Source: Borrelia parkeri (lineage in GTDB: Bacteria; Spirochaetota; Spirochaetia; Borreliales; Borreliaceae). From it: a stretch of 24,401 bases of DNA. Shown here piece by piece: positions 16,310-23,409 of this stretch. Within the stretch, counting starts at the first letter, position 1. Every line of letters begins with the position of its first letter. The stretch covers positions 1 through 24,401 of the forward strand of contig NZ_CP073166.1 in the NCBI RefSeq assembly GCF_023035815.1, in the 5' to 3' direction. The notes under the pieces are model-generated. The model saw nothing but the letters and a program-made list of their open reading frames with translations, was not told where the DNA came from and did not search any database. A program made the translations under genes and the position numbers.

Positions 16310-16345
16310 AGGAAAACAATTCTTATGAAGAGAAATAGTTTTCCT
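16310..16345 (-). terminator. Intergenic vlp hairpin after the decayed cassette
   Basis: A perfect AGGAAAAC/GTTTTCCT outer stem, downstream of the pseudogene at 16389. It is still intact although the gene before it has decayed, which fits a role beyond ending that transcript, such as recombination homology. Confidence 0.62.
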
Positions 16346-16388
16346 CAAATGACTTTATTTAGTTATATTTATTGTTATTAAATCTTAA

Positions 16389-16893
16389 CTAGTTTTTCTT
16401 AGTTTGAAGGATCTACTTATCAGTAGCTAAAGAAGTATCACTAAAATTAATTTTCATAAAAATTAATTTTCATAGCATCTTTAACGGTTTTAAGACCTAT
16501 GTCAATTGTTTTTCTTATTGCTATAGTTAAAATACCCATTGCTTTAGTGACTATACTTAATGCCACATCTTTAACTGCAAGAGCATAATCATTATCAGCA
16601 ATATCAGAACCATCAAATTTACCACCTTTAATCATGGATCTTAAATCTATAACAACTGTTATAGTAATATCTTCAGCATTACATTGACAGCATCAATAAC
16701 AGAACTATCACCACGTTTAAACCCTATAACCTGTAATATGTCAGCACCAGTTACTGCTACGACAGTTTTAGCGACATTAACTACTGATTTCTTAGGATCA
16801 GAATTCATAGCAACACTACCAAGTAGGTTTTTACCTATAATACCAATAGTCTAATTAACAGTCTTAATACCTTAGATTATTTTATTAAGTAGA
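16389..16893 (-). pseudogene. vlp: Decayed vlp cassette, [11 protein letters not shown] type
   Basis: Only the second half of a vlp remains, most like the 11666 and 5738 genes. Translated pieces match in order: LNKII / TIGIIGKNLLG (~16890-16820), [20 protein letters not shown] (~16800-16735), and the C-terminal [11 protein letters not shown]...[26 protein letters not shown] (~16635-16470), ending LQTKKN-TAG at 16389. In-frame stops, a missing segment between the first two pieces, a deletion in the IR6-like region and a 16-base tandem duplication near the 3' end break the frame. The 5' part, including the signal peptide, is absent. The longest open piece is 62 codons (16447-16635). It could still serve as a short sequence donor. 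Confidence 0.85.
16443..16474. repeat. 16-bp tandem duplication in vlp pseudogene
   Basis: AAAATTAATTTTCATA occurs twice back to back without mismatch. The extra 16 bases shift the frame just before the Thr-rich tail. Being perfect, it is probably a recent slippage event in an already broken gene. Confidence 0.9.
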
Positions 16894-17072
16894 CACCAAG
16901 ATATTAAATCTCAACCACTACTTTTTTCGCATTTATTTTTGGGAATATTTGTATTCATTTGATACTCCTATAATATATTTACTAAAAATATTTTTATTAT
17001 AAACAGGTTTACTTTTTAATAGGTATTGCATTATCATAGTTAGTAGTAAATTCACAAATTAGGAGATTAAAT
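16894..17072 (+). promoter_or_regulatory. AT-rich leader of the maintenance cluster, possible origin
   Basis: This 180-base gap separates the vlp archive from the divergent maintenance genes. It contains TATAAT at 16969-16974 with a poor -35 (TTGTAT, spacer 14). A second possibility is TTTACT with TTATCA 17 bases later. AGGAG at 17061-17065 is the ribosome site of the next gene. ATTCACAAATTAGG (17050-17063) recurs inverted beyond the cluster at 20410-20423. In other Borrelia plasmids the replication region lies at these genes, so an origin here is plausible but unproven. Confidence 0.45.
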
Positions 17073-18170
17073 ATGAAAAGTACAAAAAAGACTACCAACA
17101 AATACCAACACAAGTTAATCGTTTTAATATCTACACTAAATTATATGAACTTAAATCTTAAGCAATACACTCAAAGCAACATACTTTATTACTTTAATAA
17201 CAATATGAAAAAAAATGACCAAAAACCTGTTAAACTTAAAACTCTACAAAGTTATCTATATAAATTAGAAAAAGAATTTAAAGTGACAATTAATTATCAC
17301 AGACATTTGGGTGTTAACATGGGAACTGAAGTTCATTACAAACTTAAATACAACAAAAAAGAATGTTACCGCATAATCAATAAACACTTCAGAGAAAAAA
17401 AAGAAGAGAGACACAAAAATCGTATTAATGCGTATTTTAAAAAAACTTGCACTAAAAATAGCAGTGTAGAAAAATGGGAGTGTTTTAATAATTCTTATAA
17501 TAATAAAGAAGAAGATAAAAACAACACAAAATCTATAGAAAAATTACAAGTAGAAAAATACGCTAAGAAATGCAATTTTAAATCAAATGCTTTCCTCTCT
17601 ATTTTGAATTTAGAAGCGGACAAAGATTTTAAAATTCAATCATTTAAAGCCATTAAAATAGCTGAAAATAGTGGGTATAAAGGAATAAATGAAATTAAAC
17701 CAAATAACATTAAACTTGCAATTAAACAAAAAGAATTAAGTAAAATACTAGATGAGATAAAAGATAATCTAAAGGATGAGGGATATGACAGCAAACAATT
17801 AGAGAGCCAAATACAAAATGTGTATGCACAATATAAAAACAAACCACACTTTATCATAGAAAAAGATAAATACAGTGATTTAAAAAAGATAATAGAAAAA
17901 CTTAAAAAAACAGTTGAATATACTAATAAAAACACACAAAAAAATGAGGGAGACATTAGAAATAATATATTTAGCATACTTCTTGATCAGTTAAGACATA
18001 AAGTGGACACATCGGTTTTGGTACCAATATTAAAGAATTATTTAAGTAGACAGAACACATTAGAATATAATAAGGTATTTAGCAACCATTACTACTGTGA
18101 ACTTTTAGAATTAATGGAAAATAATAAAGATTATTTACAATTAGGAGAATCTAAAAAAGTTACAAGTTAA
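17073..18170 (+). CDS. PF57/62-family plasmid replication protein (Borrelia ORF-A)
   Basis: A 365-residue, Lys/Asn-rich, highly basic cytoplasmic protein of the Borrelia PF57/62 family. The N-terminal ~115 residues are the conserved part (NKYQHKLIVLISTLNYMNLN; LKTLQSYLYKLEKEFKV; NMGTEVHYKLKY; YRIINKHFREKK). The rest is charged, largely helical and variable. Members of this family are needed for autonomous replication of several B. burgdorferi plasmids and are the best candidates for the initiator. ATG is preceded by AGGAG at seven bases. It opens the four-gene set and ends ten bases before the next gene. Length is typical. Confidence 0.9.
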   Translation: MKSTKKTTNKYQHKLIVLISTLNYMNLNLKQYTQSNILYYFNNNMKKNDQKPVKLKTLQSYLYKLEKEFKVTINYHRHLGVNMGTEVHYKLKYNKKECYRIINKHFREKKEERHKNRINAYFKKTCTKNSSVEKWECFNNSYNNKEEDKNNTKSIEKLQVEKYAKKCNFKSNAFLSILNLEADKDFKIQSFKAIKIAENSGYKGINEIKPNNIKLAIKQKELSKILDEIKDNLKDEGYDSKQLESQIQNVYAQYKNKPHFIIEKDKYSDLKKIIEKLKKTVEYTNKNTQKNEGDIRNNIFSILLDQLRHKVDTSVLVPILKNYLSRQNTLEYNKVFSNHYYCELLELMENNKDYLQLGESKKVTS

Positions 18171-18179
18171 GGATTAGTT

Positions 18180-18740
18180 ATGAAGAATGTATTAGAACGC
18201 CTTAAAGAGAAAAAGTTAGAAATTAAGGATAAAAGGGATACCTCTATCTTTTTACAGATAGAGAACAATAACAACAAAACATTGTACCATACAAAAGTTA
18301 TGACGGACTTTTATACATTTGCCATTAATAAAAAACAGCAATACAAATTCTTTATTGCATTTAGAGGTTTATTCAATAGGAAAAGAATAAGCAATTTTCA
18401 TCTATTTTCTTTAAGAGATGATGATAAATTCTTAGGTATTTATTATGGTTATAGAAAACCAATAAAAAATGTGATTAGAAAATATGAAGATAATGGGGTT
18501 ATGAAGGCATCTATGCTTTCAAAAGTTTATTACATAGAATTTAGATTTAAGAAGGGTAGCGTGTTTTGTTATCTTGTAGGAATTGCTTATTTGCTTAAAA
18601 AAGAAAAAGCTAATAAGAAATATTACGATTCTTTAATTAAGACATTTTTGAGGCTGGAGAAACAAGTATATGAATTTTACAATAAAAAATTCCCAGAAGG
18701 AGGTCTTATAACTAAATGGATAGAAAAAAACCTAAAATAA
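18180..18740 (+). CDS. PF50-family plasmid maintenance protein (DUF226)
   Basis: A 186-residue protein of the Borrelia PF50 family (DUF226), always found with PF57/62, PF32 and PF49 genes. Recognisable segments are the N-terminal VLERLKEKKLEIK, FYTFAINKKQQYKFFIAFRGLFN, and the C-terminal LIKTFLRLEKQVYEFYNKKFPEGG. Its exact role is unknown; it contributes to replication or copy control of some plasmids. It begins nine bases after the previous stop with AAGGA as ribosome site, and its last 25 bases overlap the start of parA, suggesting translational coupling. Confidence 0.9.
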   Translation: MKNVLERLKEKKLEIKDKRDTSIFLQIENNNNKTLYHTKVMTDFYTFAINKKQQYKFFIAFRGLFNRKRISNFHLFSLRDDDKFLGIYYGYRKPIKNVIRKYEDNGVMKASMLSKVYYIEFRFKKGSVFCYLVGIAYLLKKEKANKKYYDSLIKTFLRLEKQVYEFYNKKFPEGGLITKWIEKNLK

Positions 18741-19477
18741 TTACTATTGCATCAATTAAAGGTGGTGTTGGAAAAAGTACAAGTGCTATAATATTTGCAA
18801 CTCTTTTGGCAAGAGATCATAAAGTGCTTTTAATCGATATGGATACCCAAGCCTCAGTTACTAGTTATTTTTACGATAATCTAGAAGATCAAAATTTGAA
18901 TCTTATAGTTCAAAATATTTATGAAGTATTAATTGATAAAATAAATATAAATTCGCCAATTATTAAAATAAATGACAATTTGAGTTTATTGCCGAGTTAT
19001 TTAAATTTACATTTCTTTCATAATGATAATATTGCTTTTAAAGAATTAAGATTTAAACAAAGTTTGAAGTTATTGCATCACGTATATGATTATATAATAA
19101 TTGATACAAGTCCTAGTTTAGATATTATTTTAACAAATGCTTTAGTTTGTAGTAACTATATAATAGTTCCAATGACAGCTGAGAGATGGTCATTTGAAAG
19201 TTTAGAGATATTAGAATTTTTTTTAAGAAAATTGAAATTTAATATACCTATTTTTGTTTTGGTAACTCGTTTTAAAAAAAATAATACCCGTAAGAATTTA
19301 TTAGTTATGATAAAAGAAAAGGTTGATTTTTTAGGTATTGTATCTGAAAGAGAAGATTTAAACAAAAGAATTGCACAAAATGATGCATTTGATCTTAACA
19401 AAGATTATATAAAAGAATATCAGACCGCTATTTACGAGTTTTTCCGTACTACGGAAAAAAGTAATGTAGGAGGTTAA
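18716..19477 (+). CDS. parA: ParA-family partition ATPase (PF32)
   Basis: A 253-residue ParA/MinD-type ATPase that segregates plasmid copies. The deviant Walker A motif KGGVGKST is at 15-22, Walker A' LLIDMDTQAS at 38-47, and Walker B YIIIDTSPSLD at 126-136. The start is fixed by AAGGAGGT (18697-18704) eleven bases upstream, inside the PF50 gene. In Borrelia the PF32 type determines plasmid compatibility, so its sequence would identify this plasmid's class. A 10-bp inverted repeat lies in its last codons, next to the PF49 start. Confidence 0.95.
   Translation: MDRKKPKIITIASIKGGVGKSTSAIIFATLLARDHKVLLIDMDTQASVTSYFYDNLEDQNLNLIVQNIYEVLIDKININSPIIKINDNLSLLPSYLNLHFFHNDNIAFKELRFKQSLKLLHHVYDYIIIDTSPSLDIILTNALVCSNYIIVPMTAERWSFESLEILEFFLRKLKFNIPIFVLVTRFKKNNTRKNLLVMIKEKVDFLGIVSEREDLNKRIAQNDAFDLNKDYIKEYQTAIYEFFRTTEKSNVGG
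19439..19459. promoter_or_regulatory. Near-perfect palindrome at the parA/PF49 junction
   Basis: TTTTTCCGTA and TACGGAAAAA flank a single C, giving 10-bp arms in the 3' end of parA, 20 bases before the PF49 start. It stands out in an AT-rich gene. It could be a partition site, an autoregulatory operator, or an RNA hairpin that limits translation of PF49. Confidence 0.6.
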
Positions 19478-19479
19478 TT

Positions 19480-20034
19480 GTGAATATCAAAATAACTAAG
19501 CGTGTTATTGAAAATGAAAATCAAGATTTAACTAATTTAGATGATAAAAATAAAACAGTAAAATATTATCTTTCTTTGAAAGAAAGATTAGTATTCAATT
19601 TTCAAAAGGAAATACTTAATAAAATAGAAAATATGAAAATTTTAAAAGAGATTAAAGATAATGAATATTATAAGTTGGATGGTTATAAAAGTTTTGAAGA
19701 ATTTACTAAAAATTATAAAATTGCTAAGACCCAGGCTTATGAATATTTAAAAATAGCAAATGCCATGGAGGAAGGTCTGGTTGAAGAGCAAGATATTATT
19801 GAAAATGGTATTCATGATGTTATTCTTTCTTTAAGAAATAAAAAAAGAATTAATGCTCGACAATTAAGACAAAATTTAATAAAGCCATTAAAATTTCAAC
19901 TAAAAAAACAAGAGAGTTATGATTTTTATAAAAAAAATGCAAAATTGACGGCATTCATTTTAGATGAGATTTTTTCAAGTAAAAAAGATTTACTCGAAGA
20001 GTTTGTAAAAAAATTTCAAAATTTAAAAGAATAA
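19480..20034 (+). CDS. PF49-family plasmid partition protein (Borrelia ORF-D)
   Basis: A 184-residue protein of the Borrelia PF49 family, which fills the ParB-like place beside PF32 ParA though it lacks classic ParB sequence. It starts at GTG with GTAGGAGGT just upstream, two bases after the parA stop. KLDGYKSFEEFTKNYKIAKTQAYEYLKIANAMEEGL (~65-100) looks like a helix-turn-helix-bearing segment, and it is followed by RQLRQNLIKPLKF and a basic C-terminus. It probably binds DNA or ParA in segregation. It ends the four-gene operon. Confidence 0.9.
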   Translation: MNIKITKRVIENENQDLTNLDDKNKTVKYYLSLKERLVFNFQKEILNKIENMKILKEIKDNEYYKLDGYKSFEEFTKNYKIAKTQAYEYLKIANAMEEGLVEEQDIIENGIHDVILSLRNKKRINARQLRQNLIKPLKFQLKKQESYDFYKKNAKLTAFILDEIFSSKKDLLEEFVKKFQNLKE

Positions 20035-20188
20035 GTGAGAAAAGTGTTCGTAAATAATTTTAACCTATCGAACGTATAAAACAGAAGATTTTAAGGATGG
20101 AATTTTTGAATAAAAGGTTTATTTAATAAGCAGTAGATTTCATTTTACTTCATAAGTAAATTGTATTTTTTAAGTTTTAGGAGAAAAA

Positions 20189-20342
20189 ATAAATTCATTA
20201 GAACAACAAATCATTAATATAAAAGAGTTTTTAAAAGAACATATCTGATCTAGAAAAAATTTTACTTAAAGAAATACAAAATAATTATGCAATATTATTA
20301 AAAATAATGATGAAAAAGGATAATGATTTTAAAAAACAGTAA
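20189..20342 (+). pseudogene. Small decayed ORF after the partition cluster
   Basis: An AGGAG (20179-20183) is followed by ATA where a start codon would be expected. The reading frame SLEQQIINIKEFLKEHI then stops; shifting one frame continues as SDLEKILLKEIQNNYAILLK to a stop at 20340-20342. Together these give ~50 codons of Lys/Leu/Glu-rich helical sequence. It looks like a small gene that lost its start and took one frameshift. Family unknown; the reading is tentative. Confidence 0.4.
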
Positions 20343-20409
20343 TAGTTGATTTTGATTTAGATTTATTGTAAGATAACTATCGTTAGTAGTGCTATTCATT
20401 TTAGGACTA

Positions 20410-20423
20410 CCTAATTTGTGAAT
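20410..20423. repeat. 14-bp inverted repeat flanking the maintenance cluster
   Basis: CCTAATTTGTGAAT is the exact inverse of 17050-17063, on the other side of the four maintenance genes. Similarity does not extend further. Longer inverted repeats flank such clusters in other Borrelia plasmids; this may be a remnant or a chance AT-rich match. Confidence 0.5.
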
Positions 20424-20436
20424 GACATTATTAGGC

Positions 20437-20488
20437 TTTTAGAGCTTGATTAAGCATTTTAAAAAGAATACTTAATTAAGCTCTAAAA
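20437..20488 (+). terminator. Long hairpin after the maintenance cluster
   Basis: TTTTAGAGCTTGATTAAG (20437-20454) pairs with CTTAATTAAGCTCTAAAA (20471-20488), 18 bp with a single G-T pair. Flanking A and T runs make it usable in both directions. It is ~400 bases after the PF49 stop, so it is the first strong candidate terminator for that operon. Confidence 0.65.
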
Positions 20489-20669
20489 TTTTATATTCCT
20501 ATATTTTGATTTTTATAAATCAGTATTTGTAAAAAGTTTAATGAGTCTATTGTTTTTATGCATTAGAGGTTAGTGGTGTTAAGTGAAATACAAATATAGC
20601 AAAAAAAATAAAATGAAAATATAAGTTTTAATTTTGAATTAAGATTTTGAAATGTGTAGTCACATAATA
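20489..20669. other. AT-rich non-coding gap
   Basis: I see no open frame, clear promoter or repeat here. Its last bases (CACATAATA before ATG) resemble the vlp 5' block and belong to the next pseudogene. Confidence 0.6.
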
Positions 20670-21160
20670 ATGAAAAAGATTACTTTAAGTGTGTTATTGA
20701 TGAATTTTATTTTTAGCTGTGGTGGATATGGCAGTAAAGACGTTGAGGATCCTAAAACTGTATTTTTTAACCTTTATTGCTAATTTGAAAAAATGTCTTT
20801 TATCTATTTTTATTTCTTTTAGCGACATGTTTATAGATGTACTTGATATTAATTATGACAGTAAGAAGGAATATATAGGTAAGTATTTCACAAAAATTGC
20901 TTAATTATAACATTTGTTAAGACTAAAAAAATACATAAGTTGTTAATGGTGGTAATTGTATTAAGCAAGAGTTAACTCAGTAATTGATAAGTTGATCAAT
21001 GGGGCATTAGGCAAGATTACAGAAAGTGCTAAAGAGGCAAAAATTGTTGATGTTAAGACTAAGATTTAGGAGTTGGTAATTACGTTAAGAATAGAATCTG
21101 AGGCATCTAAAAACATTTGTTTAATGCTAATTTGAGCTTGATTGTAACTTTTGATAAAGA
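20670..21160 (+). pseudogene. vlp: Decayed vlp on the plus strand (VlsE-like type)
   Basis: A vlp relic in opposite orientation to all others. It begins MKKITLSVLLMNFIFSC, a degraded lipoprotein signal, followed by GGYGSKDVEDPKTVFF, matching the SGSAKVEDPKTTFL start of the GKGFLDVFTS genes. After a frameshift, FIANLKKCLLSIFISFSDMF and KKEYIGKYFTKIA (20750-20904) continue the homology to [18 protein letters not shown] and KKSDIGKYFTKIA. A further piece, SVIDKLINGALGKITESAKEAK (~20980-21050), matches [19 protein letters not shown]. Several stops and shifts interrupt it, and nothing resembling the vlp second half follows. Confidence 0.82.
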
Positions 21161-21294
21161 AATTGAGCTAACACATTTGAATAAATTTTTTGTATTAGTC
21201 TTCAAATCTAATCTTGTAGATTTCCTAAGTCTTGCAGAGACTAAAAATAATAATAAATTAATTGAATAGAAATAAGTTTAAATAAATTAAACAA
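21161..21294 (+). other. Gap with short unassigned frame
   Basis: A closed fragment reading VLVFKSNLVDFLSLAETK to a stop near 21269 is visible, but it has no start and I cannot assign it. The gap otherwise only joins the vlp relic to the end of the next bdr. Confidence 0.3.
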
Positions 21295-22200
21295 TTACTT
21301 AAAGATAAGAGTTAATAAAATACCTATAGAGATGGTAATAATAGTACCAAACATCCAATTATGTAATCTTGATGTACTTTTGAATTCCATCTTATTAATT
21401 TCCATATCTTTTCTAACAAGAGAAATCTCATAGCTCATAGATGCAATATCAGATTTTAATTCAGTTCTAACGTTATCAATCTTGATGTTAAGATTATTTT
21501 CAACATTATCTATTTTGGTATCGAGTGCATTAAATTTGGTATCTATCTTAGTGTTAAGATTATTCTCAACAGTATCTATCTTGGTGTTAAGATTATTCTC
21601 AACGTTGTCAATTTTGTTATCAAGTTCATTGAATTTAGTATCAATCTTGATGTTAAGATTATTCTCAACAGTATCAATCTTGGTGTTAAGATTATTTTCA
21701 ACATTATCTATTTTGTTATCAAGTTCATTGAATTTGGTATCTATCTTGATGTTAAGATTATTCTCAACAGTGTCTATCTTGGTGTTAAGATTATTCTCAA
21801 CAGTGTTAATTTTGTTATCAAGATCCTTAATGTCTGATTTTAATTCACTTCTAACAGTGTCAATCTTATTATCAAGATCCTTAATGTCAGATTTTAATTC
21901 ACTTCTAACAGTGTCAATCTTATTATCAAGATCCTTAATGTCTGATTTTAAGGTTGTCTCAACCCTTTGAATTTCAGCTTGTAAGGTTGCCTCTACAGAT
22001 TTAATTTCAGCTTGTAGAAGAGCCTCAACCTTTTCAAGCTTTATATCAAAGTTTTCTTTTAAGAATTCAATATCTTTGAAAGTGAGTTCATTACGATAGT
22101 ATCTGAAAGACAGATCAATAGCGATATCTTTATTTATACCGGCTTTAGTAAGTTCATTGATGACCATTTGTTGAGTAATAACAGGTTGGGCAAGCCCCAT
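21295..22200 (-). CDS. bdr: Bdr repeat-motif membrane protein, long form
   Basis: At 301 residues this is the longest of the four Bdr proteins. N-terminus MGLAQPVITQQMVINEL and AGINKDIAIDLSFRYYRNEL. The centre begins with three 18-residue KSDIKDLDNKIDTVRSEL-type units and continues with about ten 11-residue units (NTKIDTVENNL, IKIDTKFNELD and variants) to ~250. Both lengths suit a long coiled coil. The C-terminus, NWMFGTIITISIGILLTLIFK, is a hydrophobic anchor ending at the membrane, and matches the 22530-23186 copy but not the left-hand pair. AAGGAG lies before the start. Repeat number is probably unstable in evolution. Confidence 0.93.
   Translation of the reverse strand: MGLAQPVITQQMVINELTKAGINKDIAIDLSFRYYRNELTFKDIEFLKENFDIKLEKVEALLQAEIKSVEATLQAEIQRVETTLKSDIKDLDNKIDTVRSELKSDIKDLDNKIDTVRSELKSDIKDLDNKINTVENNLNTKIDTVENNLNIKIDTKFNELDNKIDNVENNLNTKIDTVENNLNIKIDTKFNELDNKIDNVENNLNTKIDTVENNLNTKIDTKFNALDTKIDNVENNLNIKIDNVRTELKSDIASMSYEISLVRKDMEINKMEFKSTSRLHNWMFGTIITISIGILLTLIFK
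21440..21970 (-). repeat. In-frame 33-bp and 54-bp repeats within bdr
   Basis: Three consecutive 54-bp units (about 21805-21965) and a run of 33-bp units (about 21470-21800) are visible. Some 33-bp units recur in higher-order pairs or triples, giving a repeated 66- to 99-bp pattern. All keep the frame. Confidence 0.85.
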
Positions 22201-22218
22201 AAAAATCTCCTTATAGTA

Positions 22219-22247
22219 AGTATAAAGTAAAAAAAGCTTTAAAGCAA
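22219..22247 (-). promoter_or_regulatory. Candidate promoter of long bdr
   Basis: On the minus strand TTGCTT (22242-22247) and TATACT (22219-22224) are 17 bases apart, a fair sigma-70-type match about 20 bases before the start codon. It differs from the promoter of the left-hand bdr pair. Confidence 0.55.
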
Positions 22248-22261
22248 TAGGAAAAAAGAGA

Positions 22262-22480
22262 GGCTTTACTAATTGATATTAAGCTAGGGGGTTAAAAAAT
22301 TTTTTTAGGATTTCACTATAATAGTACAAGCAATATTATTATCAATTTGTACATAATTGCTGCTGAGTGAACAAATTTATTTTCTTTTATGTATTTTTTT
22401 AAGAGATGTCACAAAAATATATGAGAAAATAGTTGTTTTTGCAATCTATTAGTAGATTTATAAGGTATACCAAGTTCTTA
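22262..22480 (-). repeat. Internal, truncated copy of the terminal repeat
   Basis: This matches the inner end of the terminal repeat (left 1171-950 read inverted; right ~23295-23480): the CCCCCTAGCTTAATATCAATTAG tract in part, the ATAGTACAAGCAAT tract and the TGCTGCTGAGTGAACAAATT tract. It ends in the last ~21 codons of the telomeric gene (LGIPYKSTNRLQKQ..SHIFL, stop retained). The rest of the gene and the telomere are missing. It lies between two bdr genes. Confidence 0.85.
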
Positions 22481-22529
22481 GAGTAGTATCAATTTATGTG
22501 ATTTATTGCTTTTTAATTAAATTAAACAA

Positions 22530-23186
22530 TTACTTAAAGATAAGAGTTAATAAAATACCTATAGAGATGGTAATAATAGTCCCAAACATCCAATTATGAA
22601 GTCTTAATGTACTCTTAAGTTCCATTTTGTTAACATCAATCTTAGTATCGAGTTCATTGAATTTGGTATCTATTTTGTTATCGAGTTCATTGAATTTGGT
22701 ATCTATTTTGTTATTAAGATTATTCTCAACAGAATCTATTTTGTTATCAAGTTCATTAAATTTGTTATCAATCTTATTATTAAGTTCTACTCTAACATTC
22801 TCAATCTTGGTATCGAGTTCATTAAATTTGTTATCAATCTTGTTATCAAGTTCGGTTTTGACAGATTTAATCTCAGATTGTAAAAGAGCTTCAACTTTTT
22901 CAAGCTTAAGGTTAAAATTATTCTCAACAGAGTCTATTTTTTTATCGAGTTCATTAAATTTAGTATCGATTTTGGTATTAAGTTCATCCTTAATACTACT
23001 AATCCCATTTTCTAAGTGTTTCAATTTTATATCAAAGTTTTCTTTTAAGAACTCAATATCCTTGTAAGTGAGTTCATTTTTATAATATCTGAAAGACAGA
23101 TCAATAGCGATATCTTTATTTATACCGGCTTTAGTAAGTTCAGCGATGACCATTTGCTGTGTGATAACTGGTTGGGCAAGTCCCAT
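22530..23186 (-). CDS. bdr: Bdr repeat-motif membrane protein
   Basis: A 218-residue Bdr protein. The frame is open nine codons upstream, but MGLAQPV is the family start and has AAGGAG eight bases before it. N-terminus AGINKDIAIDLSFRYYKNEL and FLKENFDIKLKHLENG; the centre is 11-residue units (NNKIDNKFNELDTKIENVRVEL; TKFNELDNKID) of coiled-coil type; C-terminus NWMFGTIITISIGILLTLIFK as in the long bdr next to it. TATAAT at 23205-23210 (minus strand) could be its -10. The bdr pair and the telomere fragments after each form a duplicated unit. Confidence 0.93.
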   Translation of the reverse strand: MGLAQPVITQQMVIAELTKAGINKDIAIDLSFRYYKNELTYKDIEFLKENFDIKLKHLENGISSIKDELNTKIDTKFNELDKKIDSVENNFNLKLEKVEALLQSEIKSVKTELDNKIDNKFNELDTKIENVRVELNNKIDNKFNELDNKIDSVENNLNNKIDTKFNELDNKIDTKFNELDTKIDVNKMELKSTLRLHNWMFGTIITISIGILLTLIFK

Positions 23187-23221
23187 AGAAGTCTCCTTAT
23201 AAGTATTATACAATGTTTTAT

Positions 23222-23250
23222 TACAAAAATATATGAGAGAATAGTTTTTT
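23222..23250 (-). repeat. Short fragment of the telomeric gene's 3' end
   Basis: ACAAAAATATATGAGAGAAT and the following T run match the stop-codon region of the telomeric gene (compare 23410-23440). It is a third, 29-base copy, immediately upstream of a bdr gene and only ~50 bases from where the intact terminal repeat begins. Confidence 0.65.
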
Positions 23251-23409
23251 TGAATTGAGAGAAAAAGTAATTTTTCCAGGAAGGAATAGGGTAAGAAATT
23301 TTTAGGGTTTCATTACAATAGTACAAGCAATATATTATTATCAATTTGTACATAATTGCTGCTGAGTGAACAAATTTATTTTCTTTTATGTATTTTTTTT
23401 AAAGAGATG

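Noticed and set aside
17636..17977. 113-codon minus-strand frame inside the PF57/62 gene
   Set aside because: It is antisense to a well-supported gene; the apparent hydrophobicity is the complement of Lys/Asn-rich codons.
21482..21970. Open frames opposite the bdr genes (also 2553-2993, 4904-5338, 22627-23067)
   Set aside because: They are repeat-driven shadows of the bdr coiled-coil coding sequence, giving Leu/Ser-rich repeats with no start signal.
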